Assembly: GCF_000420645.1 (NCBI RefSeq)
Contig: NZ_ATVI01000005.1
Location: 248,001-312,000, forward strand
DNA from: Nevskia ramosa DSM 11499
GTDB lineage: Bacteria > Pseudomonadota > Gammaproteobacteria > Nevskiales > Nevskiaceae
DNA length: 64,000 nt
Direction: 5' to 3'
Shown in pieces: positions 1 to 9,147 of the stretch (the stretch's first letter is position 1; every line of letters starts with the position of its first letter). The position numbers and the translations under genes were made by a program. The notes under the pieces were generated by a model. The model made no database searches. It saw only the letters and a list, made by a program, of their open reading frames with translations, and had not been told where the DNA came from.

Positions 1-1
1 C

Positions 2-175
2 CGCTTCCAGCCGCTGGTGCAACTCGGGCCCAAGCATGTCGGCTCCGAAGTCACCGGCCCGGCGTTCTCGCCGGATGGCCGTTTCTTCTATTTCAGCTCG
101 CAGCGCGGCACCAGCAATCTGGTCGGCACCGACGGCGTGACCTATGCGGTGGAAGGGCCCTGGTGGAAGGTCTGA
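2..175 (+). CDS. PhoX-like (DUF839) protein, C-terminal fragment
   Basis: The frame is open from the window edge and ends in TGA, giving 57 residues. The stretch VTGPAFSPDGRFFYFSSQRG resembles the conserved C-terminal blade of PhoX/DUF839 phosphatases, whose usual form is GPxFSPDGxTLF. The protein ends in EGPWWKV. PhoX enzymes are exported Ca/Fe-dependent phosphomonoesterases, but too little is visible to assign activity. It converges with the lipoprotein gene that follows, with a hairpin terminator between them. It could be another beta-propeller protein of the same fold. Confidence 0.5.
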   Translation, partial: RFQPLVQLGPKHVGSEVTGPAFSPDGRFFYFSSQRGTSNLVGTDGVTYAVEGPWWKV

Positions 176-218
176 GCTAGTCGGGTCGGGCCGGGAGGCG
201 AAGCCCGCCCAGCGAAAA

Positions 219-252
219 GGCGGAGCCGCTTGCGCGGCCCCGCCCGGTTTTC
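219..252. terminator. Hairpin terminator between convergent genes
   Basis: An 11-bp stem with one mismatch (GGCGGAGCCGC pairing with GCGGCCCCGCC) encloses a TTGC loop and is followed by CGGTTTTC. It lies between two convergent genes and may serve both strands. Confidence 0.55.
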
Positions 253-278
253 GACGTGCTGCGGTGTCGCGATCCGGC

Positions 279-2141
279 TTACGGTGCCACTTCGTCGTTC
301 TCGCGGAAGTTCACGGCGCTGCAATCGGCGATCACGTTGCGGAATACCAGATGCGGGCCGCCGGTCGTCGAGGAACCGCCGGCTTCGTTGACGCGATTGA
401 AGGTGTTCTCGACGACGTTGTTGCCGTCGTTGTCATCGAGGTCGATGCAGCCGAACGGGAAGTCGCCGGTGATGATGGTGTTGTTGATCGAGAAGCGCAT
501 GCCTTCGCGGGCCAGCATGCCGAGGCGGTCACCGGCTGCCGGCAACGGACGAGCCGACGGCCCGAGCACCGTGATGTTGGCGAGCAGCGGGAAAGTGGTC
601 GGCGTACGGGCAAAGCGGCCGTCCATCTCGAAGCCCGAGTTCGGCAGATCGTTTTCCTGGATCACCAGGGCAAACTGCACGCCGCCGGTGAAACCGTTGT
701 CGAGATCGATCGAGTCGTCCTGCGCGCCGGTGAAGACCATGTGGGTCGCGAAGGCGTTGCCGCCGAAGAACTCGATGCCGTCATCGTTCGAGCGGTGCAC
801 CTGCACGTAGTCGATCGAAGTGCCACGGCCGACGCCGCCCGCGGTGATGCCCTGCAGTTCGTTGCCTTCCGCGATGATCGAGCCGGTGGCGCGGACGATC
901 ACGTAGCGAAGGGAGCCCGAGCTGTCGTTCGGCGAGTTGCCGCCGTAGCGGCCGACATTGCCTTCGATCAGCACGTCGCAAGTATCGAAGTTGGTCGGTG
1001 GAGTGCCGGCGCATTGGCTGTCCTGCGCACGGCCGAGCAGCGCGAGGCCTGCCCAGCCGCCAGCCGGGGCGTCGGTCGGCGTTGCGGCGCTGCCGTCGAA
1101 GCGGTTGGCGATCTGGGTGCGCGAAGTCAGCACGATCGGCGCTGCCGCGGTGCCGTTGGCGATGATCTGCGCGCCGCGGCTGATGACCAGGGCCGAACGG
1201 CCGGAGGCATAGACCAGCGTACCCGGCTCGATGACCAGCACCGACGGCGTTTCGGCATAGCCGACCGCTGTGCGTTGCAGATCGCCGTTGCCGATGACCG
1301 CGCCCGGGAAGCTGTCGGCTTCGATTTCGTAGACGTTGTCGTTGGTCAGGGTCAGCGCGCCCGCGGTGTTGAAACGGGCCGGCAGGCGGCAGACATCGTA
1401 GTTGCCGGTTGCAGCAGTACCGGTGAACAGGCCGGTTTCGTCGCGCGACAGCGGGCCGAACAGCGCCACGAAGTCGCCGACCAGGGTGGTGCCGGCCGGG
1501 CAGGTGCTGGTGGCCTGGGCCACCGAAGCGCCCGACAGCGCGGTGCCGGCGGTGCCGCCGAAGAAGCGCCAGATGTCGTCGTTGCCATTGACTCTCACGG
1601 TCCAGCCGGCGGTCCAGGCGTTCGCGCGGGTCACTGCCGGATCGAAGGCGCCGATGTAGCTGGTGCTGACCACGGTGGACGGCACCGGCAGCGAGATCGC
1701 ATCGGTCGCCGTAGCCGGCGGCCAGACCGAGGGGGCCGCGAAGGCGGCGTTGAGGCCGGTGGTGCCGGTGATCGGGTAGCCGGTGGCGTCGATGCGGCCG
1801 GCCACGCTCTGCGTGTTGTTGAAGCCCGGCAGCGCGAAGTAGGTGGCGATCGAGAACGGATCCATCAGGCCGGTACCAACGAGCGTCGTGCCGGTGCCTG
1901 AACCGAGAGAGCCGCTCAGCGCGCCGGCCGGGGGGGTGTTCGGGTCGGTGCTGCCACCGGTCGTGGTGCCCGTGGTTCCACCGGTCGTGCCGCCGCCGGT
2001 ACCGCCCGTGGTGCTACCGGTCGTGCCGCCGCCGACGTTGATGATCGTGGTGTTGGGATTCAGATCGGTGCCTTCGCAGGCGACGAGAAAGCCGCTACCG
2101 ATCAGGGTCGCCGCGATGACTGCGGTTTTCTTGAAATGCAT
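279..2141 (-). CDS. Beta-helix repeat lipoprotein, partner of the adjacent TonB-dependent receptor
   Basis: This is a 620-residue exported protein of unknown biochemical function. The chosen ATG has GGAG 7 nt upstream; a longer in-frame start adds 13 residues that would precede the signal peptide. MHFKKTAVIAATLIGSGFLVAC is a lipoprotein signal with the lipobox LVAC. A Gly/Thr-rich linker (about residues 30-75) follows. The body has beta-helix-like rungs such as GGVGRGTSIDYVQVHRSNDD and DDSIDLDNGFTGGVQFALV. Proteins of this type commonly sit beside large TonB-dependent receptors carrying a carboxypeptidase-regulatory domain, as here, so a role in binding ligand at the cell surface or in the periplasm is inferred. 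The receptor gene ends 90 nt upstream on the same strand, which suggests cotranscription. Confidence 0.7.
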   Translation of the reverse strand: MHFKKTAVIAATLIGSGFLVACEGTDLNPNTTIINVGGGTTGSTTGGTGGGTTGGTTGTTTGGSTDPNTPPAGALSGSLGSGTGTTLVGTGLMDPFSIATYFALPGFNNTQSVAGRIDATGYPITGTTGLNAAFAAPSVWPPATATDAISLPVPSTVVSTSYIGAFDPAVTRANAWTAGWTVRVNGNDDIWRFFGGTAGTALSGASVAQATSTCPAGTTLVGDFVALFGPLSRDETGLFTGTAATGNYDVCRLPARFNTAGALTLTNDNVYEIEADSFPGAVIGNGDLQRTAVGYAETPSVLVIEPGTLVYASGRSALVISRGAQIIANGTAAAPIVLTSRTQIANRFDGSAATPTDAPAGGWAGLALLGRAQDSQCAGTPPTNFDTCDVLIEGNVGRYGGNSPNDSSGSLRYVIVRATGSIIAEGNELQGITAGGVGRGTSIDYVQVHRSNDDGIEFFGGNAFATHMVFTGAQDDSIDLDNGFTGGVQFALVIQENDLPNSGFEMDGRFARTPTTFPLLANITVLGPSARPLPAAGDRLGMLAREGMRFSINNTIITGDFPFGCIDLDDNDGNNVVENTFNRVNEAGGSSTTGGPHLVFRNVIADCSAVNFRENDEVAP

Positions 2142-2231
2142 CTCTAATCTCCAGATGGGTTCGTGTTGCTGATGTTTCATGGCTGCTGACTGCTGCGGCC
2201 GCCGAAGAGGGCCGGCGACGCTCTCTTCAAC

Positions 2232-5200
2232 TCAGAATTGGTACTGCACGCTGATCTGCCCGGAACGGCCGAGCTTGTAGCTGCGCTGCAGCGCAGCCTG
2301 GCCGTTGAACTGGCCTTGCTCGATGTCGATGCGCGGATCAAGAAGGTTTCGGGCCTTGAGCCCGATCTGCCAGTGCTGGCCGATGCCCTGCCGGATGTTG
2401 AAATCGAGCACCGGGTAGGACTTTTCGGTGGAGTTCGGCAGATCGTTGATGCCGACTTCGGCCAGGCGGTCGCCGAAGATGTTGAACAGCAAGGTGGCGT
2501 CGGTGCGGCTCGCTGGATTCGAATAGCCGAGCGTGGCGTTGGCGAGATAGTTCGACTGGCCCTGCAGCTGGCGCGTCGAGCCATTCGGCAAAGTCACTTC
2601 CGATTCGATCCGCGAGAAATTGCCGGCGACATAGGCGAACTGCAGCTGCGGGGCGATGGCCTGGAGGATGCCGAGGTCATAGCGGGCATCGAGTTCGATG
2701 CCGTAATCCTTCGCGCTGTTGGCGTTCTGGAACGAGCGCACCACCTGGTTGCCCGACGAAGCGTCGATGTTGAATTCGATCGGGTTCTTGATGTCCTTGT
2801 AGAACACGCCGATCGACGCCGCCTTCGAATTGCTCCAGTACTGCTCGAAGCGCAGGTCGTAGTTGGTCAGCTTCGCCGAACGCAACTGCGAGTTGCCGAC
2901 CGTCAGGAAGCGCGTTTCCGGATCGAGGAAGTCGACTTCCGCCAGTTCGCGGAACTGTGGACGGTTCAGCGACTGCGACACGCCGATACGCACCTGCGTC
3001 TGGCGGCTGATGAACCAGGTCGCGTTGAGGCTGGGCAGGATGTCGCTGTCGGTGAGACGCGAGTTCACCGTTGCGCCGCCGGCCGGATCGCCGGTTTCGA
3101 CGTCGATGGTGGACTTCTCGAGGCGGCCGCCGGCCTGCACTTCGAACTGCTCGCCGACGAACACGTCGGTCATCACGTAAAAGGCGTTGACGTCCTGGGC
3201 ACCGTCATAGACGTTGGCGTTGCCGCCACCCCGGATCGAGATGTTCAGATCGGTGAGATCGAAGCCGCCCGGCCCGAAGAAGGTCGGGGTCAGCACGTTT
3301 TCGAGCGAGGGCACCAGTTGCAGCGTCCGGAACAGGTCGCTGCGCTGCGTCGCCAGGGAGGAGTAGGCGAAGCGCACCGATTCGAAATCGCGATCGCGGC
3401 GGGTCCCACGCGCGCCCCACTTGAAATCACCGCGGAGGTTGTCCGAGGCCTCGAACGGCAGGCTCAGATCGACGCCGAGATCGAGCGTCTTGTCCTGCAG
3501 GAATTCCCAGGTGCGACGCGGCTCCGAAGCTTCGCCGGACTGGCCAAAGCCGATCAGGAACGGATCGTCGGTGCCGACGGCGCGGAAGCGGCCGTAGGTG
3601 CGGCGGTCGAGCACGTCGCGATCGGCGATCGAGTAACCCGCCTGCCACTTGATCTTGAGTCCACCGGCATCGGTCAAGGTGTGCTTGCCGGTGAGCTGGT
3701 TGGTGATCAGCTGGCCTTCGACGTAGTCGAGCGTGATGCGTTCCTGATCGGTCGCGAAGCCAGCATCGCTGGCCACCGCGCGGCCGAAGAAAGCACCCTT
3801 CTGGGTCTGGCGGCTGAGCAGCGTGACGAAATCGACCTTGTGCTGCTTCGAGTATTCGTAGCCGAGGCCCAGGGTGCCGCCGGTTTCGAAGGTCTGCTCG
3901 GAACGCTGCAGTTCCTCCACGTCCTGGCGCGACACGTCCTGACCGCCACCACCGCCCGCCGTGAACACGCCGCGCTGTTCGCGCCGGAAGCGGTAGTTGG
4001 TGTCGTACAAACCGGTGACCTGGAAGCCGAACTTCTGGGTGCCACCGAGCTTGAACACGTTGCCGTAGGTCAGGCTGCCGCCGAAGTCGGCCGGGGCCTT
4101 GTCGATGCGCTGCAGATCGAACAGGTTCGGCAGCGTTTGCAGCAGTTTCAGACGGTCCGCGAGCGTTGCGCCGCCCAGCGTGTTGGCGCCGTTGTTGGTG
4201 ATGTCGCGATAGCTGCCGGGCAGATCGCGCTGGCCGCCGTCGGTGCCGAGGTAATCGAAATCCGAACCTTGATAGGTCAGCACTGGCGAGAACGTGGTCT
4301 GCGTATTACCGCCGACGTTGACTCTGATCGCGCCGGTTTCGAAATCCGGCGTCGGCCGCGTCTCGATCAGCGCCACACCGCCGGAGAACTCGCCCGGCAG
4401 GTCGGCGCTGTAGGTTTTCTGCACCGTCAGGCCACCGAGGAATTCGCTCGGGAAGGCATCGACGGCGACCACGCGACGGCTCGGGTTGAAGCTCGGGATT
4501 TCCGCGCCGTTGACCAGAGTCGTCGAATAACGATCGCCAAGACCGCGCACGACCACGACATTGTTCTGCACGCTGACGCCGGTCACGCGGCGGATCGCTT
4601 CTCCGGCATTGGAATCGCCAGCTGCGGCGATTTCTTCCTGCGAAACCGAGTCGATGACCGACGTGGCGACTCTTTCCTTGGTCGCCGTCGACTGACGACG
4701 GACTACGCCTTTGACGGTAACCGTGCCGAGTGCAGCCGCGCCCCTGCCCGAGGTGCCGGCCTTGGTCGTGGCGGCCGCCGGCGCCGGTGCATTGGCACTG
4801 ACGCTGACCGCCAGCGAGCCGCCCAGCAGCGGCGAGGCACGAACGCCCGGAATGTCCTGCGGTGCCGAGCCTTCGGCGGCGACCTGCACGGTGTATTCGC
4901 CGCGCGGCACATCCAGCTTGAAAGCGCCGCTGGCGTCGGTCGTGGTGTTGACGGCGGTGTCGGCGGCCGAGACTCTGGCGCCCGCGAGCGGCTTGCCGCT
5001 GTTGTCGGTGACGGTACCGGCGATCGGCGTGACCGCGGCTTCGCGGGCATTGAAGATGTCGCGTTCGACCTTGGCGTCGCCAGCGTCGGCGGGCAGGTTG
5101 ACGGCGACTTCGGCAGCATCGGTATCGCCGAGACGGATTTCGGTGAACGCGACATTGGTGGTTCCGCGGGTCAGCACGATGCGATGCAGGCCGCTGGTGG

Positions 5201-5393
5201 TTCTGAAACTGATGCGGCCACCGGCATCCGTGGTGCCGATCGACTGGCCGTCGACCGATACGGTCAGCCCGGCCACACCTTCAGCGCCCCGCACCACAGC
5301 GACAGCAACCTCTCCCGGCGAAACCTGTGCGGCCTCGACCTGGCCGGCGACCGCAATGGCAAACAGTGACGTGGCAAGACGTGCACGCGTCAT
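2232..5393 (-). CDS. TonB-dependent outer-membrane receptor with carboxypeptidase-regulatory-like domain
   Basis: This is a 1053-residue outer-membrane active transporter. A signal peptide ends near VEA-AQV. A carboxypeptidase-regulatory-like fold follows (about residues 120-190, with PIAGTVTDNSGKPLAGARV). The plug domain (about 235-350) contains the motifs VTGVSVQNNVVVVRGLGDRY and LPGEFSGGVALIETR. The rest is a long beta-barrel ending in SVQYQF with the terminal Phe needed for barrel assembly. GGGGA lies about 10 nt upstream of the ATG. The substrate is unknown. The Oar-like architecture, the PhoX-like neighbour and a possible Pho box suggest phosphate-responsive uptake, which is inference. 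Confidence 0.88.
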   Translation of the reverse strand: MTRARLATSLFAIAVAGQVEAAQVSPGEVAVAVVRGAEGVAGLTVSVDGQSIGTTDAGGRISFRTTSGLHRIVLTRGTTNVAFTEIRLGDTDAAEVAVNLPADAGDAKVERDIFNAREAAVTPIAGTVTDNSGKPLAGARVSAADTAVNTTTDASGAFKLDVPRGEYTVQVAAEGSAPQDIPGVRASPLLGGSLAVSVSANAPAPAAATTKAGTSGRGAAALGTVTVKGVVRRQSTATKERVATSVIDSVSQEEIAAAGDSNAGEAIRRVTGVSVQNNVVVVRGLGDRYSTTLVNGAEIPSFNPSRRVVAVDAFPSEFLGGLTVQKTYSADLPGEFSGGVALIETRPTPDFETGAIRVNVGGNTQTTFSPVLTYQGSDFDYLGTDGGQRDLPGSYRDITNNGANTLGGATLADRLKLLQTLPNLFDLQRIDKAPADFGGSLTYGNVFKLGGTQKFGFQVTGLYDTNYRFRREQRGVFTAGGGGGQDVSRQDVEELQRSEQTFETGGTLGLGYEYSKQHKVDFVTLLSRQTQKGAFFGRAVASDAGFATDQERITLDYVEGQLITNQLTGKHTLTDAGGLKIKWQAGYSIADRDVLDRRTYGRFRAVGTDDPFLIGFGQSGEASEPRRTWEFLQDKTLDLGVDLSLPFEASDNLRGDFKWGARGTRRDRDFESVRFAYSSLATQRSDLFRTLQLVPSLENVLTPTFFGPGGFDLTDLNISIRGGGNANVYDGAQDVNAFYVMTDVFVGEQFEVQAGGRLEKSTIDVETGDPAGGATVNSRLTDSDILPSLNATWFISRQTQVRIGVSQSLNRPQFRELAEVDFLDPETRFLTVGNSQLRSAKLTNYDLRFEQYWSNSKAASIGVFYKDIKNPIEFNIDASSGNQVVRSFQNANSAKDYGIELDARYDLGILQAIAPQLQFAYVAGNFSRIESEVTLPNGSTRQLQGQSNYLANATLGYSNPASRTDATLLFNIFGDRLAEVGINDLPNSTEKSYPVLDFNIRQGIGQHWQIGLKARNLLDPRIDIEQGQFNGQAALQRSYKLGRSGQISVQYQF

Positions 5394-5468
5394 AAGAAAA
5401 TTTCCCCGATAAGTAGATCAATGCCCACGGCGGCGCCGTTTGGAATGGCGGCAACGTACTGACCGGAT

Positions 5469-5486
5469 ATGACGGATTCGTGAAAT
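5469..5486 (-). promoter_or_regulatory. Candidate Pho box upstream of the receptor gene
   Basis: Read on the minus strand the site is ATTTCACGAATCCGTCAT. This is two 7-mers spaced 11 bp apart that match CTGTCAT-N4-CTGTCAT at about 11 of 14 positions, allowing C or T at the seventh base. It lies about 76 nt before the receptor start codon, a suitable distance. The match is imperfect and could be chance. The PhoX-like gene at the window start is the only independent support. Confidence 0.3.
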
Positions 5487-5564
5487 TGTCAGGGGCTTGG
5501 CGCGATCCTCCAGCAGTGATCATTTGAAGACGCAAGTTATTGTAAAAATTATGTTTTTTTATTG

Positions 5565-5580
5565 ATTTACAAATGTAAAT
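5565..5580. promoter_or_regulatory. 16-bp palindrome in AT-rich promoter core
   Basis: ATTTACA-AA-TGTAAAT has perfect 7-bp arms around a 2-bp spacer. It lies in the AT-rich core between two divergent genes and is a plausible operator for a dimeric regulator. The regulator is unknown, and the site could control either gene. Confidence 0.4.
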
Positions 5581-5848
5581 TCAATGGCTTGCGAGCGATA
5601 CGCGATACCGTCATAAAGCCTTGCTCCGTCACGGAAATGTCGCAATCGGACGTCCGAACCGAAATGCTCACAGCCTGACGACTGCCTCCGTTCGTCACCT
5701 GATGTTCGGCGGCGTCGGTCGTGCGGGAGCCCGGTGGGTCTTTGCCGCAGAGCGGGCTTCTGACGCGGCTTTCGTCGGCTGACTCAGCCCGCCGCCGCTG
5801 ACGGTCCTTGCGATCGCTCGAGACCGGTGCCCGGCTGTTTTTGTTGCA

Positions 5849-5877
5849 TTGCGGCGTAATCGTCCTTTCGCTATCAT
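5849..5877 (+). promoter_or_regulatory. Putative sigma-70 promoter of aceB
   Basis: TTGCGG and TATCAT are separated by 17 bp and lie about 117 nt upstream of the aceB start. The -35 matches the consensus at four of six positions and the -10 at four of six. Confidence 0.4.
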
Positions 5878-5895
5878 GCGCGACCCCAAACCCCG

Positions 5896-5915
5896 GCCCG
5901 GGCTAGGGCCCGGGC
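5896..5915 (+). other. Strong hairpin in the aceB leader
   Basis: Two copies of GCCCGGGC, itself a palindrome, flank TAGG and form an 8-bp all-GC stem in the predicted aceB 5' leader. There is no following T-run, so it is not an obvious terminator. It could affect mRNA stability or translation. Confidence 0.35.
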
Positions 5916-5993
5916 GTTCGCCGCTGCATGTCATGTGATTCGACGCATGACAAAAGCGCAGCGGCTCACCCAAGAATGGCAGCGGAGTCTCGG

Positions 5994-7577
5994 ATGAGTG
6001 CAGTGGAAGGCGTTGAAATCACGGGCGAAATTCGTCCTGCGTACAAGAAGATCCTGACCAGGGACGCGATCGAGTTCGTCGCCAAGCTGGTGCGCAAGCA
6101 CCGCAGCCGGCGGAGCGAGTTGCTGGAGCTCCGCAAGGAGCGTCAGCTCGCCATCGATGCCGGCAAGTTGCCGAAATTCCTGGCCGAGACCAAGGACATC
6201 CGCAGTGGCAGCTGGAAGATCGCCGGCATCCCGGCCGATCTCCAGGATCGCCGCGTCGAGATCACCGGTCCGGTCGACCGCAAGATGGTCATTAACGCGC
6301 TGAACGCCGGCGCCAAGTGTTTCATGGCCGACTTCGAGGATTCGGCATCGCCGACCTGGGAGCTGATGCTCGACGGCCAGATCAACCTCCGCGACGCGGT
6401 CAACAAGACCATCAGCTACACCTCGCCGGAAGGCAAGGAATACAAGCTGAACAAGGAAGTCGCGACGCTGATCGTGCGTCCGCGCGGCTGGCATCTCGAC
6501 GAGAAGCACATCCTGGTCGACGGCGAACCGGCCCCGGGCGGCATCGTCGACTTCGGCCTGTACTTCTTCCACAACGCGGCCACCTTGCTGAAGAAGGGCT
6601 CGGGCCCGTACTTCTATCTGCCGAAAATGCAGTCGCATCTCGAAGCGCGGCTGTGGAACAGCGTGTTCGTCGACGCCCAGAAGGCGCTCGGCATTCCGAA
6701 GAAGACCATCAAGGTCACCGTGCTGATCGAAACGCTGTGGGCCGCGTTCGAGATGGACGAGATTCTTTATGAGCTGCGCGACCACATCGTCGCTCTGAAC
6801 TGCGGCCGCTGGGATTACATCTTCAGCTGCATCAAGACGCTGAACGCGCATGGCGACTGGATGGTGCCGGACCGTCATTCGGTCGGCATGGATCGCCACT
6901 TCCTCGACAGCTACTCGAAGCTGCTCTGCGAGACCTGCCACAAGCGCGGCGCGATGGCGATGGGCGGCATGGCCGCCTTCATCCCGATCAAGAACGACAA
7001 GGCGAAGAACGACGCCGTGTTCGCCAAGGTGTCGGCCGACAAGCTGCGCGAAGTGCGCAATGGCCACGACGGCACCTGGGTCGCGCATCCGGGTCTGGTG
7101 CCGGTCGCCCTGGCCGTGTTCGACGAACACATGCCGGAGCCGAACCAGCTCGCCAAGCAGTTCAACTACAAGATCAAGGCGGCGGATCTGCTCAAGCAGC
7201 CGATCGGCGAGATCACCGAAGGCGGCCTGCGCAACAACATCAATGTCGGCATCGGCTATGTCGAAGCCTGGATCGGGGGCAACGGCTGCGTGCCGCTGCA
7301 CAACCTGATGGAAGACGCGGCGACTGCCGAAATTTCCCGCACCCAGGTCTGGCAGTGGTTGAAGTACGGCGCAACGCTGTCCGATGGCCGCAAGGTCACC
7401 AAGGATCTGGTGCTGAAGACCATCGACGAAGAGCTGGCCGCCTACAAGGCGCAGCTTGGCGACGAGCGCTACTACCAGGGTCGTTTCGCGGAAGCCGCCG
7501 GCATCATGGCGCGCATGTCCACCGCCGAAAAGTGCGCGGACTTCCTGACCCTCGCCAGCTACGACTACCTTGATTGA
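5994..7577 (+). CDS. aceB: Malate synthase A
   Basis: This enzyme condenses glyoxylate with acetyl-CoA to give malate, the second step of the glyoxylate shunt, in the cytoplasm. The malate synthase signature RDHIVALNCGRWDYIF is intact. The 527-residue length fits the A isoform (E. coli 533). The ATG chosen has GGAG 6 nt upstream; two earlier in-frame ATGs (5928, 5976) lack a good ribosome site. It is followed by its own terminator and then by aceA, so the two shunt genes are adjacent but may be transcribed separately. The shunt allows growth on acetate, fatty acids or hydrocarbons, consistent with the catabolic genes downstream. Confidence 0.96.
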   Translation: MSAVEGVEITGEIRPAYKKILTRDAIEFVAKLVRKHRSRRSELLELRKERQLAIDAGKLPKFLAETKDIRSGSWKIAGIPADLQDRRVEITGPVDRKMVINALNAGAKCFMADFEDSASPTWELMLDGQINLRDAVNKTISYTSPEGKEYKLNKEVATLIVRPRGWHLDEKHILVDGEPAPGGIVDFGLYFFHNAATLLKKGSGPYFYLPKMQSHLEARLWNSVFVDAQKALGIPKKTIKVTVLIETLWAAFEMDEILYELRDHIVALNCGRWDYIFSCIKTLNAHGDWMVPDRHSVGMDRHFLDSYSKLLCETCHKRGAMAMGGMAAFIPIKNDKAKNDAVFAKVSADKLREVRNGHDGTWVAHPGLVPVALAVFDEHMPEPNQLAKQFNYKIKAADLLKQPIGEITEGGLRNNINVGIGYVEAWIGGNGCVPLHNLMEDAATAEISRTQVWQWLKYGATLSDGRKVTKDLVLKTIDEELAAYKAQLGDERYYQGRFAEAAGIMARMSTAEKCADFLTLASYDYLD

Positions 7578-7602
7578 TTGGCGACTGATTCCGTTTCAAC
7601 TT

Positions 7603-7635
7603 AAGCACTCTGCCGACAGCGTCGGAGTGCTTTTT
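7603..7635 (+). terminator. Rho-independent terminator after aceB
   Basis: The stem AAGCACTC/GAGTGCTT encloses an inner CGAC/GTCG stem and is followed by TTTTT. It lies 26 nt after the aceB stop. Confidence 0.85.
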
Positions 7636-7681
7636 CGCTGCAACCCACACCAACCGGGTCAAACCCCAAGAGGATGCTGCA

Positions 7682-8992
7682 ATGACGAGCCGTGAAGACC
7701 AGATCAAGGCCCTGGAAAAAGACTGGGCAACCAACCCCCGCTGGGCGCTTGTCAAGCGCGGTTATTCCGCCGCTGACGTCGTCCGTCTGCGCGGCAGCGT
7801 CCAGCTTGATTACACGCTGGCGAAGAACGGCGCAGAGAAGCTCTGGGCCAAGGTCAACGGCGGCGCCAAGAAGGGCTATGTGAACGCGTTCGGCGCGATC
7901 ACTGCCGGTCAGGCGATGCAGCAGGCGAAGGCCGGCCTCGAAGCCGTGTATCTGTCCGGCTGGCAGGTTGCTGCCGACGGCAACACCAGCGAAACCATGT
8001 ACCCGGATCAGTCGCTGTACGCGTACGACTCCGTGCCGACCATGGTTCGCCGCATCAACAACACGTTCAAGCGCGCTGACGAAATCCAGTGGTCGCGTGG
8101 CATCGAGCCGGGCTCGAAGGAATTCATCGACTACTTCCTGCCGATCGTCGCTGACGCGGAAGCCGGTTTCGGTGGCGTGCTGAACGCTTTCGAACTGATG
8201 AAGAACATGATCGTCTCCGGCGCCGCCGGCGTTCACTTCGAAGATCAGCTCGCTGCGGTCAAGAAGTGCGGCCACATGGGCGGCAAGGTTCTCGTCCCGA
8301 CGCAGGAAGCGATCGAGAAGCTGATCTCGGCCCGTTTCGCTGCCGACGTGCTGGGCGTGCCGACCATCGTGCTCGCCCGTACCGATGCCGAAGCCGCCAA
8401 CCTGATCACCTCCGACCATGACGCGAACGACAAGCCGTTCCTGACGGGCGAGCGCACCCCGGAAGGTTTCTACCGCGTCAAGAACGGCCTCGAGCAGGCC
8501 ATCTCGCGCGGCGTTGCCTACGCGCCGTACGCCGATCTGGTCTGGTGCGAAACCGGCGTGCCGGACATCGGCTTCGCCCGTGAATTCGCGCAGGCCGTGC
8601 ACGCTGCCTGCCCGGGCAAGCTGCTGTCGTACAACTGCTCGCCGTCGTTCAACTGGAAGAAGAACCTCAACGACAAGCAGATCGCCTCGTTCCAGGAAGA
8701 TCTGTCGGCGCTGGGCTACAAGTACCAGTTCATCACCCTGGCGGGCATCCACATCAACTGGTTCAACACCTTCCAGTTCGCCCATGCCTACGCCCGCGGC
8801 GAAGGCATGAAGCACTACACGCAGATGGTGCAGGAGCCGGAATTCGCGGCCCGCGACCAGGGTTACACCTTCGTCAGCCATCAGCAGGAAGTCGGCGCCG
8901 GTTATTTCGACGACGTGACCACCGTGATTCAGGGTGGTTCGTCGTCGGTCAAGGCCCTCACCGGCTCGACTGAAGAAGAGCAGTTCCACTAA
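7682..8992 (+). CDS. aceA: Isocitrate lyase
   Basis: This enzyme cleaves isocitrate to glyoxylate and succinate, the first step of the glyoxylate shunt. The catalytic signature KKCGHMGGK is present with the active-site Cys at residue 196. Length is 436 residues, against 434 in E. coli. GAGG lies 8 nt upstream of the ATG. The gene uses GCT, CGT and GTT codons more often than its neighbours, as expected for high expression. Strong terminators on both sides suggest a single-gene unit, although read-through from aceB is possible. Confidence 0.97.
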   Translation: MTSREDQIKALEKDWATNPRWALVKRGYSAADVVRLRGSVQLDYTLAKNGAEKLWAKVNGGAKKGYVNAFGAITAGQAMQQAKAGLEAVYLSGWQVAADGNTSETMYPDQSLYAYDSVPTMVRRINNTFKRADEIQWSRGIEPGSKEFIDYFLPIVADAEAGFGGVLNAFELMKNMIVSGAAGVHFEDQLAAVKKCGHMGGKVLVPTQEAIEKLISARFAADVLGVPTIVLARTDAEAANLITSDHDANDKPFLTGERTPEGFYRVKNGLEQAISRGVAYAPYADLVWCETGVPDIGFAREFAQAVHAACPGKLLSYNCSPSFNWKKNLNDKQIASFQEDLSALGYKYQFITLAGIHINWFNTFQFAHAYARGEGMKHYTQMVQEPEFAARDQGYTFVSHQQEVGAGYFDDVTTVIQGGSSSVKALTGSTEEEQFH

Positions 8993-9032
8993 GCAGCATG
9001 CGAGGGGCTGGATGCATCGGCCCCTAGCCTTG

Positions 9033-9063
9033 AAAAGAGCGCCCTCCGGGCGCTCTTTTCTTT
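9033..9063 (+). terminator. Rho-independent terminator after aceA
   Basis: AAAAGAGCGCCC-TCC-GGGCGCTCTTTTC forms a near-perfect 12-bp stem with a T-run. Confidence 0.93.
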
Positions 9064-9147
9064 TGCGGATTCGGATCCGCATCCCGGCTTGCCGGCCGCG
9101 AGCTTGTGGCGTACACCGTCGCGATACTCGCCAACGGAGCCATCGCC

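Larger units (their letters stand above)
5394..5993. other. Divergent intergenic region between the receptor gene and aceB
   Basis: This 600-nt non-coding stretch separates the minus-strand receptor gene from plus-strand aceB. It holds an AT-rich core (about 5530-5585) that stands out in a GC-rich genome, a 16-bp palindrome, a possible Pho box facing the receptor, a sigma-70-like promoter facing aceB and a strong leader hairpin. I see no convincing small gene in it. Confidence 0.6.

Noticed and set aside
144-1901. 585-codon frame antisense to the beta-helix lipoprotein
   Set aside because: No motifs, Arg/Ala/Val-rich shadow translation, and it starts inside the PhoX-like gene in another frame.
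2238-5369. 1043-codon open frame antisense to the TonB-dependent receptor
   Set aside because: It is a shadow of GC-rich coding DNA. The translation is rich in Arg, Asp, Ala and Gly and has no domain, and the receptor on the other strand is clearly real.
5626-5643. Second Pho-box-like site on the plus strand upstream of aceB
   Set aside because: CCGTCAC-GGAA-ATGTCGC matches the second half poorly and has no functional link to aceB.
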